Shown in pieces: positions 9,896-21,640 of a DNA stretch of 64,000 nt. Source of the DNA: Notamacropus eugenii (taxonomy: Eukaryota > Chordata > Mammalia > Diprotodontia > Macropodidae). The translations under genes and the position numbers were made by a program. The notes beneath the pieces were generated by a model. The model made no database searches. It was not told the origin of the DNA and saw only the letters and a program-made list of their open reading frames with translations. The DNA lies in NCBI RefSeq assembly GCF_028372415.1, contig NC_092872.1, forward strand, positions 549,379,205-549,443,204. Direction: 5' to 3'. How positions within the stretch are numbered: the stretch's first letter is position 1; each line of letters begins with the position of its first letter.

Positions 9896-11084
9896 CTAGT
9901 TAGCATACATAATGGTAAGCTGGTTATAAATGTGCATGGTGCCCACAAGATGTTCAGGTTTTTGCCTGGATATCATAAATCCTGAGCCATACTTTCCAAG
10001 TCTCTCATATCATGTGTTCCTCATGAATCATACCAGAACTGGGTAGTGGTTGTCCAGCTTGACATTTCTGGGAAAGCTGTGTCATGTTCCAGATACACGC
10101 TCAGGGAACTCTGTTATACATGTCAATAACCACCTTAGTAGTCCTCAGCAGGTTTCTCTCTTCCTTTTTCCATTGAGACTTATCATTTAATGGCACCTGT
10201 GATTCTACAGTACAAGAAACTGCCTCCTTCTTCAGGGTCCTAATTCTTCTTCTATGCAGGAGTCTCATATCCTTCAGGGTCCTTACTTTCTTTTTCTTTG
10301 TCACATTCTTCTCTCCCCCTTCCTTCTGACACAGATTGGGATTTTTCTTTGCCTCTTTATGTCATTTTTCTTCTTTTCTCTTCTGTTTTTTCAAGGATCA
10401 CTTTATTCTCTCTGATAACCAGTACTCCTCCAATCTTCTTACTTTATCTCGAGAAAGGACACTGACTTGCATTTTGGGTAATCATAGGCAGAATTTGGTA
10501 CTGAGAGTAAGACAGAGCACTCTCTCAAGGTCAACGCAAAATTTGCCTTGCCTTCCATATTTGCTCAAAGTCGTTATTATTTCTTTGTCCCCTGAGGGAT
10601 AATTCTGGTGGCTAATTCACAAGGTTAACTCTTGTAGCAAACTGAAGGCCACTTGTTCACTGCAGTACCTGGGGTACTTTTGAGGAAGATTGCCTTTTCC
10701 CCAACAGGAAGATGCTGTTTGATCAGTTTCCTTTAAATGTCAGCGAATGCAAAACCAGTCAAGCCCTGAGCAAACAGATGCATAGATCCAATTACAAGCA
10801 AGGATCTCTCTAATTAAGCCTAATTACCCACCTTGCTTCTCCCTTGCTGCTGAGCTCCAGATAGCTCCTTGATCCTATGATCCTATTTCATCCCTTATTA
10901 TAAGAATCCCTATCACATTGGTTCCCCTCTAACAAGAGCAATAATCAGTATTTAAGTTAATCAACTTTCCACCTAGACAAAGGGCTTTTGTGGAGAGCCA
11001 GGGCTGTGTGATTATCCTGACTGTGGTATTAAAGTAGCTCTGCAAAATGACTCCAACCAATCTGCTCTCTCTGCCTCATCCTCC
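9896..11084. other. Unassigned
   Basis: No recognised repeat. A lysine/arginine-rich antisense open stretch (10101-10304) and adjoining broken frames to about 10600 could be a decayed coding remnant. I recognise no family and see no splice or start context. Confidence 0.3.
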
Positions 11085-11540
11085 TCCTTTTCAGGTATTC
11101 TACCTTGGAGCCAAATTGTTTCTACTGTCTTCCCCACTCTCATCCTTCCTTCTCCCATCTCCATGCTTTTGCTCATGCTTTCCCCCATGCTTGAATTAGA
11201 TCTAGCCCCCACCATACCCATTTGCTGAAATTCTTTTCCCTTCCTTTAAGACCCACCTCAAATTCTGCCTCTTCCTGGAACCACCCCTACCCTCACATAC
11301 ACCCAAGTGAGGATTATTGTTGCTCCTTCAATTTCTCATATCACTTTGTCTATCTCTCCTTGGCCTCTACCACATTAAACCTTGTATCCTGCTTATTTGT
11401 CTACATCATGTCCTTTCCTATTGAACTACAACCTCTTTGAGGACAGACCTTTGTCATTTTTCCCCCATCTTTGTCTCCCTTGTAACTAGCACAGGATTTC
11501 TTACATGTATGAATGCTTAGTGAATGTTTATTTAATTGAA
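11085..11540 (+). mobile_element. L2 3' end (C-terminal coding and 3' UTR)
   Basis: The cctttaagacccacctcaaa block, gcctcttcctggaaccaccc, a ctacaacctctttgaggaca block and the terminal ttagtgaatgttta are in L2 3'-UTR order. Confidence 0.8.
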
Positions 11541-11629
11541 TGCAGGTGGAAAGAGCATTAAACTCAGAGAGAAAAAAATCTTAGGTTCAAATCTGTGTGG
11601 GAACTATCTTTAAAGATTTTTAGCTTTTC

Positions 11630-11745
11630 AGAAAGCTACTGGAAGCACAGAGAAATAAATGACTTATCCTAGGTCACCAAGACATTAAAGGCAGGATTTG
11701 AATCCAGGTCTTCTCAACTCTAAATCCAAGATTCGATCTCCTATT
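11630..11745 (-). mobile_element. CORE-SINE/MIR fragment
   Basis: gacttatcctaggtcacca, then caggatttgaatccaggtct. Confidence 0.65.
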
Positions 11746-11870
11746 CCATTTTTCCCAACTGTAAAATGGCAATAAAAATAATGATACCCCCTAACTTACA
11801 GGGATATTGGGAGGAAAGTATTTAAGACTTTAAGTACTACATATGTGTGAGCTGTCGACACAGAAGTCAT
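11746..11870 (+). mobile_element. CORE-SINE/MIR fragment
   Basis: caactgtaaaatggcaataa, then acttacagggatattgggag: a sense core joined head-on to the preceding antisense piece. Confidence 0.55.
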
Positions 11871-11904
11871 TATCAAGTTTGTGTTGAGGGACTGATTCTC
11901 AAAA

Positions 11905-12340
11905 AGATTCATAAGAGGAAAATACTGAAAAATTAGATAAAAAATCTAATGATATTGTTACTGGAAAAAATCAGCTAGGAAGACATCAGTAACTACAGAC
12001 CTACATACTAGTTTTCTAATCTCTATAAAACTTGTGAAAAAGATCTGTCATATATATTGAAGGCACTGCTCATGAATATATAAAAAGGAAGCAAGAAGGA
12101 GACTCTCACAATTTTCTGCAAACGACATCTTCATGATTGGCCCCAAAGTGCAGAGAATACAAGTCTTGCTATACTCCAATAATTATTTGTATAAAATATT
12201 TGATCAGAGAGAAAAAAATGATACTTACATACAGAAAGGTGTTTCCCATGCATATGTTAAGATCATAAAAGATTTCTTGAAAGTTATAAAGCCAGAAATA
12301 ACTTTACTCAGCAATCTTTTTGTAACCTGATTATGAACTG
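11905..12340 (+). mobile_element. Degenerate non-LTR reverse-transcriptase fragment
   Basis: Across shifting frames the translation gives a weak YRP-like block at 11990-12020 and IEGTAHEYIKRKQEG at about 12058-12105. These resemble the region around RT motif 1-2 of RTE or CR1 class LINEs. The clade cannot be fixed by eye. Confidence 0.35.
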
Positions 12341-12353
12341 ATTTCCAAAAAAG

Positions 12354-12473
12354 TTCTGAAACCTAGATGGATTCTGGGAATTGTCATCCTAATCAGAGAG
12401 ATTCTCTCTCTGTGCCAGGGGGGTAAGAAAATGCTATCTTTCTGGGACTAGAATTCACAGCTAGGTTTCAGAA
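12354..12473. repeat. Short inverted-repeat element
   Basis: ttctgaaacctag (12354-12366) is perfectly complementary to ctaggtttcagaa (12461-12473), with further imperfect pairing inward. The 120-bp structure resembles a small MITE. No TSD could be assigned. Confidence 0.5.
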
Positions 12474-12569
12474 TGTTATCTCTGCCCATAGGAAAATCAG
12501 TTTGTTACTTAGTTACAGTCTGATTATTAACAATAAACAGGGAGAGATGTAAGGAACTGATTCTAATTT

Positions 12570-13475
12570 ATAAAAATAAAAGACATTTCCCAACTGATTC
12601 GCCGTCAAAGGATATGAACAAGGCAGTTCTCAAGGGAAAAAATCCAAGCAATTTATAGGCATATTGAAAAGAATGCTCCAGATTACTAGTAATTAGAGAA
12701 ATGCTAATTAAGGCAACACTGAGATTCAATCTTATGCCTGTCATATTGGTAAATTTGATGAAGAAAAAAATAACTAATGTAGGAGAGCTATTTGAAAACA
12801 GGTCATTGTCGCACTGATAGTGGATCTGTGAACTGCTCCAGGCATTCTGGAAAGCAATTTAAAACTATGCCAAAAATGACTAAACTATGCAAGTCCTTTG
12901 ACCCAGTGATATCACTACTAGTTCTATACTGAAAGACATTAAAGTAAAAAGAAAGGTCATATGTGTATAAATTTTTCCAATAGTTCTTTTGAAATGGCAA
13001 AGAACTGAAAACCAAAACGTGCCAATCAGTTGAGAAATATCTGAACAAAACATGGTATGTGAATGTAATAGAATACTGTGCCATAAGAAATTAAGAACCT
13101 ATTTCAGAGAAACATGAGAAGATTCATATGAATTAATGCAGGGTAAAATGAGGAGAACCAGTGGAACAATTACACTACAACAATAATACTGCAAAAATAA
13201 ACAACCCAGAAAGATTTAAGAATTCTGATCAATGCCATGATCAGCCATAATCATCCCAGAGGTCCAAGAAGGAAAAATGTCCACCTCCTGACAGAAAAGT
13301 GATAGAAAACATATGCAGAAAGATACACACTTTTGGATGTAGTCAGTGTGGGAATTTGTTTTATTTGACTATGCTTATTTGTAATGTTCTTTATTCAGTG
13401 GGGGGAGGTGGGAGGGAGAAAAAGTTTCTGCTTTAAAATTGAAAAATTATATTAATAAACAATAAAAAAAGGAAA
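12570..13475 (+). mobile_element. Old L1 3' end (ORF2 C-terminus and 3' UTR)
   Basis: The order ccgtcaaaggatatgaacaa, aattagagaaatgctaatta, cattctggaaagcaattt, ctttgacccagtgatatca and gtaatagaatactgtgccat is that of the L1 ORF2 C-terminal region. It is followed by the 3' UTR and an A-rich tail near 13450-13475. It is much more diverged than the copy at 57991-61387. Confidence 0.85.
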
Positions 13476-13786
13476 ATCAAAATAGACAAATGTTACTTTA
13501 AAATGCCAATGAAAGCATAAAACAGAGATACACATTCACCGAAGTTTTTTATTACTATCTTGGAGAATTTCAAGCTACAAGTTTAGATGTGAAAGACTCT
13601 CTGTATATGGTAGGGTCCACCTCATGCTTCCATTTCCATGAGAGAGTGGATGATTATCCTTTGACCACTTATCCCCTGAGAAATAATAATACTCATTCAT
13701 CTATGTGTTAATTCTTATGCGCATGAAATATGGAAGACTCATGGGAAGGATGAGGACAAAAAGGTATGGATATATTACAGTCTAGG

Positions 13787-14126
13787 GTTGGTTGTTGTCC
13801 TTTGTTCTCGAAAAGGACCAAAATGACATCACCACGATAAAGTGAAGTTTCAATGTATACAACTGTGACTGATCAGACCAATATGAGCTCGGAATGTTCT
13901 ACCACAGATTGGCCACAGATAGTCCATGTAAATATTTGGGGTGGTTACTCCAAATTTGCACATCTTACGTTTCCTTTGTGCTGTTTCAATTCTGCTTTGT
14001 TCATAGAGCATAGCATCCTTTCTAATGTGGGCACACCATGCTGAGCGGCCCCGTACCAGGGTCTCCCATGTCGCACAATCAAATCCAAAGTTCTTGAGAG
14101 AGACCTTGGACATCACCCATACCATT
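13787..14126 (-). mobile_element. RTE-like LINE, C-terminal coding piece and 3' tail
   Basis: The antisense open frame 13850-14125 reads VSLKNFGFDCATWETLV, then RSAWCAHIRKDA, YEQSRIETAQRKRK and a final ICGRTFRAHIGLISHSCIH. This is the tryptophan-rich tail and C-terminal CxxC...H...H finger typical of RTE-like LINE C-termini. The 3' end is the complement of gttgttgtcctttgttctcg, a tail shared with SINEs here. Clade assignment is from memory and tentative. Confidence 0.6.
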
Positions 14127-14401
14127 TTACAGTCTATACCAGCAAAGTAAGTGTTGAGACTACAGATCCATGATTGTATTGAAGTTTACTTCAGTCCTGG
14201 AACTTTCCTGTAGACTTTAGAAATAGCAAGGAGCATAATGAGAACTAGACCAGTGTAAGAAGGGCTTGTTCCAGGTGCCAAAATTTAAAGAGGCACCTCT
14301 TCCTTCCACAGCTAATAGTCATAGACAATTTAGCTTTTGGCAAAAATTGTAAAAAGAGCCATACCACCAAGGGCTATTCTCCTCTATTCCCAAACCTCTT
14401 G
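14127..14401. other. Unassigned
   Basis: Nothing recognised. Confidence 0.3.
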
Positions 14402-15905
14402 TCATGTCAACAAGCATTTATTACACACCTACTGTGTGCCAGGCACTATGTTAAGCCCTAGAGATACAAATAAAGACAAAATATAGTGCTCATTCTCAAG
14501 GAGCTCACACTCGAATGGGAAGACAACATACTTTACACAAACAATACATAGACTACATAAATTTGAAATAATCTTAGACGGAAGGCACTAGCATTATGAG
14601 GGATTAGGAAAGGCTTCTTGCAGAAGCTGGGATTTTAATGGAGCCCTGAAAAATGTCAGGAGACAGAAATAAGCAGGGAGAGAATTCTAGGCATGGAAGA
14701 CAGTTACTGAACTATGACCAGAGTTGGGAGATAGAATGTCTTGTGAGAGGAAAAGCAAAGAATCCACTGTCACTGGCTTGCAAAAGATATAAAGGGAAAT
14801 AAAGTACTAGAAAACTGGAAAGGTAGTATGTATCCAGCTTAGGAAGGGCTTTAAAAAGCCAAACAGAGAATTGTAGATTTGATCTGGTATCTATTGAATC
14901 AGGAGAGATGTGGTGAAATTGTTTAGACTTGCACTTTAGGAAGATCAATTTAGTGGTTGAGTGCTGGATGGACTGGGGTGGGGAGAAACTTGAGGCAGAA
15001 AGACCTACTTTTAGACTATAGTTCATGACTTGAGGTCATGAACACGTGCACCACGGTAGTAGCAGTCAGAGGAAAGAAGGCAGATATGAGAGATGTTATA
15101 GAGGTAGAATCAACAACACTTGGCAACTGGTTGGATTTAGGGGATTTGAGATGAGGAATTGAGGATGATAACAAAGACTGGGTGATAAAAAGAAAGAGGC
15201 CATAAACTTTGGAACAAAATCATTAGAAGAATTACCTATAATAACATATGTGCATTGGTCATATAACTTGTATTCCAAGTCTGGGTGATTGGGAAGATGA
15301 TAGTGCCCTTGACATTAATAGAGAAGTTAGGAAGAGGGGAGAAATTGAAGAGAAACATAATGATCTCATTTTAGGAGACATCAAGTTTGAGATGTCTATG
15401 GGAAATCCAAGATGTCCAAGAGGCAAGTAGAAATTTGAGCCTGGAGATCAGGAAAGAGGTTAGGGCTAGATAAATAGAACTGAGAGTCATCTCTATGGAG
15501 GTGCTCATTGAGTCCATAGTAATTAATAAGAAAACCAAGCGAAAGAGCAAAAAGGGAGAAAAGAAAACCCAAGCTAGAGACTTGAAGGTCACTCATGGTT
15601 AGGGGACATGATCTGGATGAAGATCCAGTAAAGGACACAGACAAGGAATAGTCAGATAGATAGAAGAGAAACAGGAAAGGGCAGAACCATAAAAACCTAG
15701 AGAGAAGAAAATATTAAGGAAAAGAAGGAGATTGATGGTGCCAAAGACTTCAGAGAGTTCAAGAAGGAAGAGAATTGAGAAAAAGTCATTAGAGTTGGCA
15801 ATTAAGAGATCTTTGGTAACTTTAGAGGGGCAATTTTAACTGATAAGACTGGAAATCAGACTGGAGAGAGTTAAGAAAGAATCAGAGGAAAAGAAATTGA
15901 GGTAC
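14402..15905 (-). mobile_element. L2 LINE, 1.5-kb antisense copy (RT C-terminal half to 3' end)
   Basis: The low-coordinate end is the L2 3' terminus (caacaagcatttattacaca, then gtgtgccaggcactatgtta). Going up, broken antisense frames give SPPQSIQHSTTKLIFLK at about 14950, FALPLTRHS-like C-terminal blocks and, at 15396-15644, SVSFTGSSSRSCPLTM followed by the YxDDxQ-equivalent region HRDDSQFYLSSPNL (catalytic region, mutated). This is the longest L2 copy in the window; all frames are interrupted, so it is a fossil. Confidence 0.85.
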
Positions 15906-16701
15906 TGATTATAGTCAGACTTTTCTAAGATGGCCTAATATGGGCAAGCCTTCCTCCTACTCTTTTCTTTTGCTCTGAATACCTTTAAGATCATTTTGTT
16001 CACTCTTCTGTTCTAGCAGCATATTTTAAAAAAATATCTTTTTACACACAAACCTCACAGCAAAATTTTGGCACTCAGTTATAATACCAATGCACATCTA
16101 TTATTGTAGGTAATTCTCCTAAAGATTTTGTTCCAAAGTTTACAGCCTCATTGTCTTTATCAGCTAGGCCAATAACCATCTAAGGCATCTAATCACTCTT
16201 TGACTTAGCTCCTAGCAATCCCTTGTCAAGACATAGGCATCTGCTACAAAAATCAACCCTTCTAACTCCCAACATCTAAGGTTGGGAAGGAAAGATACCA
16301 AGAACTGCTTCAAAAACTTCAGAATCAGTTTTCTGTCTAAAACAGTGCAGCAAGAGGGGAGTTAGCATAGCAAATGGAGAGGAGGCCAAAAGAGTCCAGA
16401 GTATGAGAGGGGAGCTGAGATGAGTGAAGACTTGGAGTATGGGCTAATCCTTCCAGCTGCCTCTGCCCTGTAGCATGGCCTCATATCTATAGTAATGGCC
16501 CTCCCTTCTGACTTAGGCCTGGCTCTTGTCCCAGAGAAGGTGACTGCTACTTTCTTGACCCATCACAAGGAAAAGAGAAATGATTGCCACCCCTTCTCTC
16601 ACCCCAAATTCCAATTCCTTATCAAGTAGGGGAGAGGAGAGAGGATTGCTTGAGAAGAGCAAGCCTCACATAAAGTCATGAGCTAGGCTGTAAACAGAAT
16701 T
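15906..16701. other. Unassigned
   Basis: No recognised repeat or coding frame; moderately GC-richer around 16380-16680. Confidence 0.3.
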
Positions 16702-16877
16702 GTGGTGTCAAACTGAAATAGAAAACCATACATAAGGATCCCTGCAAGTGCAAACTGACTTGGAAAACCACATATGAATATTATGTATGTTTTATTGTAT
16801 TTTTATTTATTTTGCTAAATATTTCCCAATAATATTTTAATTTGGTTGCAGAGTGTCTTGGATATTTGATACTTCTG
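16702..16877. mobile_element. hAT-type MITE (family B)
   Basis: The left end gtggtgtcaaact and a diverged right end gatatttgatacttctg, with the internal ttttatttattttgctaaat and atttcccaataatattttaa blocks, match the copy at 23107-23308 in opposite orientation. No clear TSD here. Confidence 0.6.
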
Positions 16878-17494
16878 CTGTAGAATCCTAAGCCTGGACT
16901 CCTGGCATAACTTAACTATTCATGACTAACCAGAGGTAACTTATAGGGAGGCTGCCCATGGAAAGGGAAGGCCAGAGCACCCCAGAGGTGAGATCTGGAA
17001 GCCTTCCCATAACCTACTGTAGCCCCATCTCAGCCTAGCTCTTCCCTGCTTGTTTCCCAAGGCTGACCTTTTGACCTCCTCCCTAGATTTTCTACCTCTC
17101 CTGATTGAGGTACCTAATCCCAGTCACAGCTCTGGCAGAAAGCCACAGAGACAAGTTGAAGAGAAGGTAAAGATGTGAAGAGCTGGGCCATCATTTTTCT
17201 AATTAAGTTCTGCTTTCTACTCAGCATCTGCTACTGCTAGCTTACTTGCATAAAGGCTTTCGTCAGTCAACAACTCAACTCTATGAATATTTATTGAGCA
17301 GACTCCTAGATAAAAGAGGCTGTGCTAACAAGTTTTAGTATTTTATCAATCAGAGCAGTAATTCCATAAGCCTATCAGAATGATCCTAAGCTATCTCTTC
17401 TAGCTAAAACAAAGTTCAGAGTAGCAACAGGAACTCAACTTGTAAAATTCCCCATGAAGGAAGTTAATACTTAAGATCTCAGGCTAGGGCTATT
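16878..17494. other. Mostly unassigned, one short L2-like piece
   Basis: An L2-tail-like phrase (tgaatatttattgagcagac) lies at 17283-17302; the rest is unrecognised. Confidence 0.3.
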
Positions 17495-17635
17495 AAATGG
17501 CCTTGAGTTCAACCCTTTCATTTTACAATTGAGGAAGCTAAGATCCAGAGAAGGTGAATAAATTCCCAAAGTTCACATAGTGAAAATGAGGCTGAGCCAA
17601 GATTCCACCATAACTCTCAATCAAGCACTCTCTCC
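17495..17635 (-). mobile_element. CORE-SINE/MIR fragment
   Basis: ttcattttacaattgaggaa, then aaagttcacatagtgaaaat. Confidence 0.6.
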
Positions 17636-18060
17636 ACTCTATTTGCTTCGAGCTTCCTTTGGGGGTTGAATTTTCACAGGTACAAAGTACAAGGGAACTC
17701 TGCCCATGCTCCTTACAAACAGGGGCTGGTAGGGTTTTTTGAGTGAGTTGAATGAGTAGGAGGACTCAGCCCTAGAAGAGGGGCAGAGGAAGGACAGATT
17801 TAGATTCTCTTTAGAATCACAGAAAATGTTTTCAAGGTTGACAATCTTGCCCTGAGAAGGGGTGAAAAAAGAGGAAACAGAAAAGCAAACACAGAAGAAC
17901 AACAGGATATGGAGATAGATGGCCAAACAGTAAAGGATCAATTTCACAGAGTGAAGCTGTCCCAGAACCAACTCTAAGGGAGTTAAACACTGAAGAAAAG
18001 AGCACTCGAGTCACAAAATTTCTAATACTCTATCTATCACTTATCACCTTGAGATTCAGA
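17636..18060. other. Unassigned; 110-codon antisense frame, probably fortuitous
   Basis: The antisense frame 17639-17971 encodes a hydrophobic N-terminal stretch (LILYCLAIYLHILLFFCVC) followed by a polar tail. No family is recognised and no promoter, splice or polyadenylation context supports it. Confidence 0.2.
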
Positions 18061-18061
18061 A

Positions 18062-18285
18062 AGCAGCATGGGGCAGCAGAAAGAATATTTGGAGTCCCAG
18101 GACTTGGATTTGAATCCTGGATCTGCCACTTAACCTGTGATCTTGGGGGACTGGGGGAGGGAAGAGTATAAGTTATTTAACCTCTCCAGACCTCATTTTT
18201 TTCCATGCGCAAAATGAGAGGTTGGATTAGATGACCTCAGCGTTAATACATTTAGCTCAAAATCTATGATCTTACAAAGTAACAT
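18062..18285 (+). mobile_element. CORE-SINE with CR1-like tail
   Basis: A tggggcagcagaaagaat head is followed by gacttggatttgaatcctgg, a diverged core and the gttggattagatgacctcag tail. Confidence 0.75.
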
Positions 18286-18445
18286 TTAAGCCTTAGAACT
18301 GGAATAGATCATAGGGTCATCTGAACCAACTTCCCTATCCCTACACCCAGTTCTATAAATGAAGAAAGAGAGCTCTAGAAAACCTTGGCCAGGGTCACAG
18401 GGTAGTAGTGATGGGGTGATGGAACCTGGATGATGTTTCTGGAAG
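18286..18445 (-). mobile_element. CORE-SINE/MIR fragment
   Basis: ttagaactggaatagatcat, then cttggccagggtcacagggt. Confidence 0.55.
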
Positions 18446-18965
18446 TAACCCAGTCACATACAGGCTTGACCCTATAATTCCTCAGATAAAAGGCACAGGA
18501 TGCCTGTCCAAGGACCATGCCTCTGGCAAACCTTTGTGTAAACAGAACAATCTTGTCCCTTTAACAAAGTTATCTTTATTGACTCCCAGAATTTTCCCAT
18601 ACATTCCAGCAGCCCAGACCACTAGTGCCTCTACCCAAGGCACCTGGCCCATCCCAGACTACTTACCACTCCTCAATCCTGCCCAGATACTTTCACTTTG
18701 TATATAAGTGTCAGCATCATCCTTTTTAGTTTGCAGCTTCCCTAAGAACTTCGCCCACTTTACCAGTGTTACAAAAAACTTTGCTACTTGACTGGAAGAC
18801 AGTTTGAATGCTGAATTCATTGCAGGTGATGCCACCCTGCAGCCTGACATTTTGGGGTTCCCAATACCCCTAAATCATGTCAGTAATAATAAACAGAAAG
18901 ATGATTTAAACCATCATCTCATGTCAAATTCAGTGTTTCTTCTACTACAGTATTATGCCTTTCTG
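18446..18965. other. Unassigned
   Basis: No repeat or gene recognised. Confidence 0.3.
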
Positions 18966-19105
18966 AGTTGTTTCTCAGTTTCATCTGTAAAATGGGGGTC
19001 ATCCTAACTGCAGTGCCTGACTCAAGGGAGAGTTTGTGAAGATCAAATAGAATGAAAGTCCTATATTTATAAGCTATAAAACGCTACATAGATATTGGCT
19101 GTTAC
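18966..19105 (+). mobile_element. CORE-SINE/MIR 3' half
   Basis: ctcagtttcatctgtaaaat, then tttgtgaagatcaaatagaa and the aagctataaaacgctacata tail. Confidence 0.7.
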
Positions 19106-19235
19106 TATTAAGAGAGACATTAAAAATGTTGGGAAAACATGGTACCCTGCTTTCAGGTATCTCTGGGGAGAAGGATTAAGAATCATATATTATTAGAGCT
19201 TCAGCTCTAATAGCTAACCTTAGTCATCGTCTAGG

Positions 19236-19383
19236 CTGGAAGTCAAGCAAATCACAGCCTGCAGGAAAAATCCAACCTGACACCTATTTCGATATGGCCC
19301 ATGAACTAGGTTTTTACATTTTTAAATGTATTAATAGTTGGTGAGCTAGATTTGGCCCCTGGGTCATAGTTTGCCAAACCCTG
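19236..19383. mobile_element. hAT/Charlie-like MITE
   Basis: The internal aggtttttacatttttaaat and the right end gtcatagtttgccaaaccctg (short of 20 shown: ttgccaaaccctg) match the Charlie-type terminus. The left end is diverged around atcacagcctgcagg. Confidence 0.55.
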
Positions 19384-19515
19384 ATCTAGTTCAACCCACT
19401 CATTTTACAGATGGAGAAACTGAAGACCAAAGAGAAGAATTTACTCACCCAAGATCAGTACTAAAGCTAGGGCTTAAGCCTAGGTCTCCAAAATCCCAGC
19501 CCAATGTTTCTCCCA
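19384..19515 (-). mobile_element. CORE-SINE/MIR fragment
   Basis: ctcattttacagatggagaa, then aagatcagtactaaagctag and gcttaagcctaggtctccaa. Confidence 0.65.
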
Positions 19516-19729
19516 CTATCTCAAGATCACAATCAATCAAATATTCATTCATTCATATACTTTTTCAGTAATACTTGAGTCAAGTCCACAACGGGTTACC
19601 AAGATACCCGGTGGAGGTAAGAAAGCTACAACAAATGACAAACATGAAATTGGCCAAAGTGGAGTAGGGGATATCAATAGAGAAATACAGTTACAAGATA
19701 AAAATGATATTGAAACTAAAGAACAACCA

Positions 19730-19848
19730 TTGGAGTGGTAGCTCCCTGAGGGCAAGGATTGTATTTTTGCTTTTTTTTTTTTTGGCATCATCATTGCATA
19801 ACATAGCATCTGACACACTGTAAGCACTTAATATTTGTTGACTGATAC
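19730..19848 (+). mobile_element. L2 3'-UTR fragment
   Basis: gtagctccctgagggcaagg, an expanded T run at 19770-19783, then gcacttaatatttgttgact. Confidence 0.7.
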
Positions 19849-20213
19849 CCAATGGACAACCAATGGACCCCCTGGAATCTACTCAATGTTGAGAAAATAC
19901 TAACAAGGCCCCTCTGGCAAATTTAAGGGAGAACAAAGATGAGAGTGAAACAGGATGACCAGGCCTAGATTTTTGCAATTTGCATCACAATGACAAGCTC
20001 ATGAGCACAGATTCCATGGGAGATTGGAGGGAATGAAAGAAGATGAATATAGAAGACAGGTCCTACCCTAGAAAAGCTTATATTCTTCGTTAGGAGACAG
20101 AATACATAAACAGTCACTAAAGGATGAAAGGAAACAAAAACAATTTTATTTTTAAAAGGTGGGGGGGGCTAAATAATACAATACTACATGGAGTAAACAT
20201 GCAGGAGATTAGG
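19849..20213. other. Mostly unassigned, short L2 antisense piece
   Basis: An L2-like block (acaggtcctaccctagaaaa, then gcttatattcttcgttagg) at about 20055-20105; a G run at 20160-20168. Confidence 0.35.
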
Positions 20214-20221
20214 GCCTATAC

Positions 20222-20403
20222 CAGGGGTGGGGAACCTGTGGCCTCAAGGTCTTGTAGATCCTCAAGGGCAACCCTTTAACTGACTCCAAATTTCACAGGA
20301 CAAATCTCCTTAATAAAAGGATTTGTTCTGTCAAACTTGGACTCATCAAAAGGCCACACTCAAGAACCTACAAGGTCTGGAGACCACAGGTTCCCCAACC
20401 CTG
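20222..20403. mobile_element. hAT-type MITE (family A)
   Basis: The left TIR caggggtggggaacctgtgg pairs with the right end ccacaggttccccaaccctg; internal inverted blocks centre on aggacaaatctccttaataa. Flanking 8-mers gcctatac and ggatatag are only loosely similar, so the TSD has decayed or the boundary is off by a base or two. Confidence 0.8.
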
Positions 20404-20687
20404 GGATATAGTATGCAAGGGAATGATCAATGTGAGTAGTCAGTTCAGAGTCAGAAGGGGTCAAAGAAGACCTTGTAAATTCCTACAATCTCTTGAATGG
20501 ATTTGGAGAACTTGTTTAAAAAAAAAAAAGCTTAGGGTATTGGTGGGAATGGGCAAAGGACAAAAATGTTTTTGTTCTCTTTGTTTGAGCTACTTTTGAT
20601 GTTACCAGTAACTTCTCAATCCATAGCACCTTGTTTGTATGAGTTGCATACACCCACTACCTTCTAATAGCCTAAGAATTCACAAAG
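20404..20687. other. Unassigned
   Basis: Contains an A run at 20518-20529; otherwise unrecognised. Confidence 0.3.
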
Positions 20688-20842
20688 GCCCTGTGAGAGA
20701 ACTAGTGCAAGTACTATTCCCAATTTACAGATTTAGAAATCAAGACTGAGCCACATGGCTAGGAAAGATCAAAGTCAGGATTAAAACTCAAATCATCTGA
20801 CGCCAGACCCAATGCTCTTCCCAATACATCATGCTGCCCCTC
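20688..20842 (-). mobile_element. CORE-SINE/MIR fragment
   Basis: ccctgtgagagaactagtgc, then cccaatttacagatttagaa and ccaatacatcatgctgcccc. Confidence 0.65.
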
Positions 20843-20874
20843 TAATTCTAATCGGTATAATAATTACTTGAATA

Positions 20875-20975
20875 TGTCTTGAGTCCTCTATTAGATTGTA
20901 AACTCTTTGAAGGTAAAGATAGTGTCTAATTTGTCATGTCCTTAGCACAGTGCTGTGAACATAGTAACCACTCCA
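20875..20975 (+). mobile_element. L2 3'-UTR fragment
   Basis: attagattgtaaactctttg, then ccttagcacagtgctgtgaa. Confidence 0.7.
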
Positions 20976-21303
20976 AAAAAGGATGTTGGGAGGCATATGT
21001 GACAGTTTTGAACCAGCAAGAATGCCTAATGGAGATCAAGAAGGTAGGTGACCAAAGTGGCCAAGCAAGAGTACATCTGAGAGAGTGTTTTCCAGAAATT
21101 GTTGTACATAGATGCATAATGACAGGGTACCCTATCTTGTTTATGTTAAAATTAAAATGTCATTATTCAAAATTCACAAAACTAAATAAGTGTAAAATAA
21201 ATTTAAACAATAACTTTCAAATGATTTTTGTTAGTCTGTAACATTTCTATTTCTGAACTTATTAAAGCTTAAAACTTCACTAAGATTTTGGGACACCTTG
21301 TAT
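20976..21303. mobile_element. Mariner-like DNA transposon terminal portion (tentative)
   Basis: The right end reads cttcactaagattttgggac followed by accttgta and a TA. Its complement, beginning tacaaggtgtcccaaaatct, is the classic mariner-type TIR. The preceding attattaaagcttaaaactt stretch also fits mariner 3' ends. I could not identify the opposite TIR or a transposase DDD motif; open frames over 20980-21241 show no assured homology. Confidence 0.45.
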
Positions 21304-21640
21304 AAGTAACCATGCAAGGCCTAATTGGAGGAAGGAAGGGGAAGATACAAAATCCAGCATACTTACTCTCAAGTAGCTTTCATTATAAAGAAATGGATAA
21401 ATGAAGAGTCAATTGTGCAAATAACTATTGTATGCATTAGACTACGATTGAGTGCAGAGGAATTATCAAAACAGAAGGGCGAGGGGTTTAATCATTCCTT
21501 CGTGGAGGAAGTTAGGGGAGGCTTCACACAGGAGGTAGTATCTGAACTGATTCTTAAAGAGTTTCAGGGGGGAAAGATAAGGAGGGAGTGTACTCCTGAT
21601 GTGAGCAACCTTTACGATGGCACCAAGCTATAAGAAGACA
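21304..21640 (-). mobile_element. L2 3'-end region
   Basis: ggaggcttcacacaggaggt, then agtatctgaactgattctta: the antisense L2 block also found at 14610-14660. Confidence 0.55.

Noticed and set aside
10101..10304. Lysine/arginine-rich antisense frame
   Set aside because: Low-complexity, short, with flanking broken frames; no family recognised.
17639..17971. 110-codon antisense frame with a hydrophobic N-terminus
   Set aside because: No homology and no transcription or splice signal; a frame of this length is expected by chance in 64 kb of six frames.
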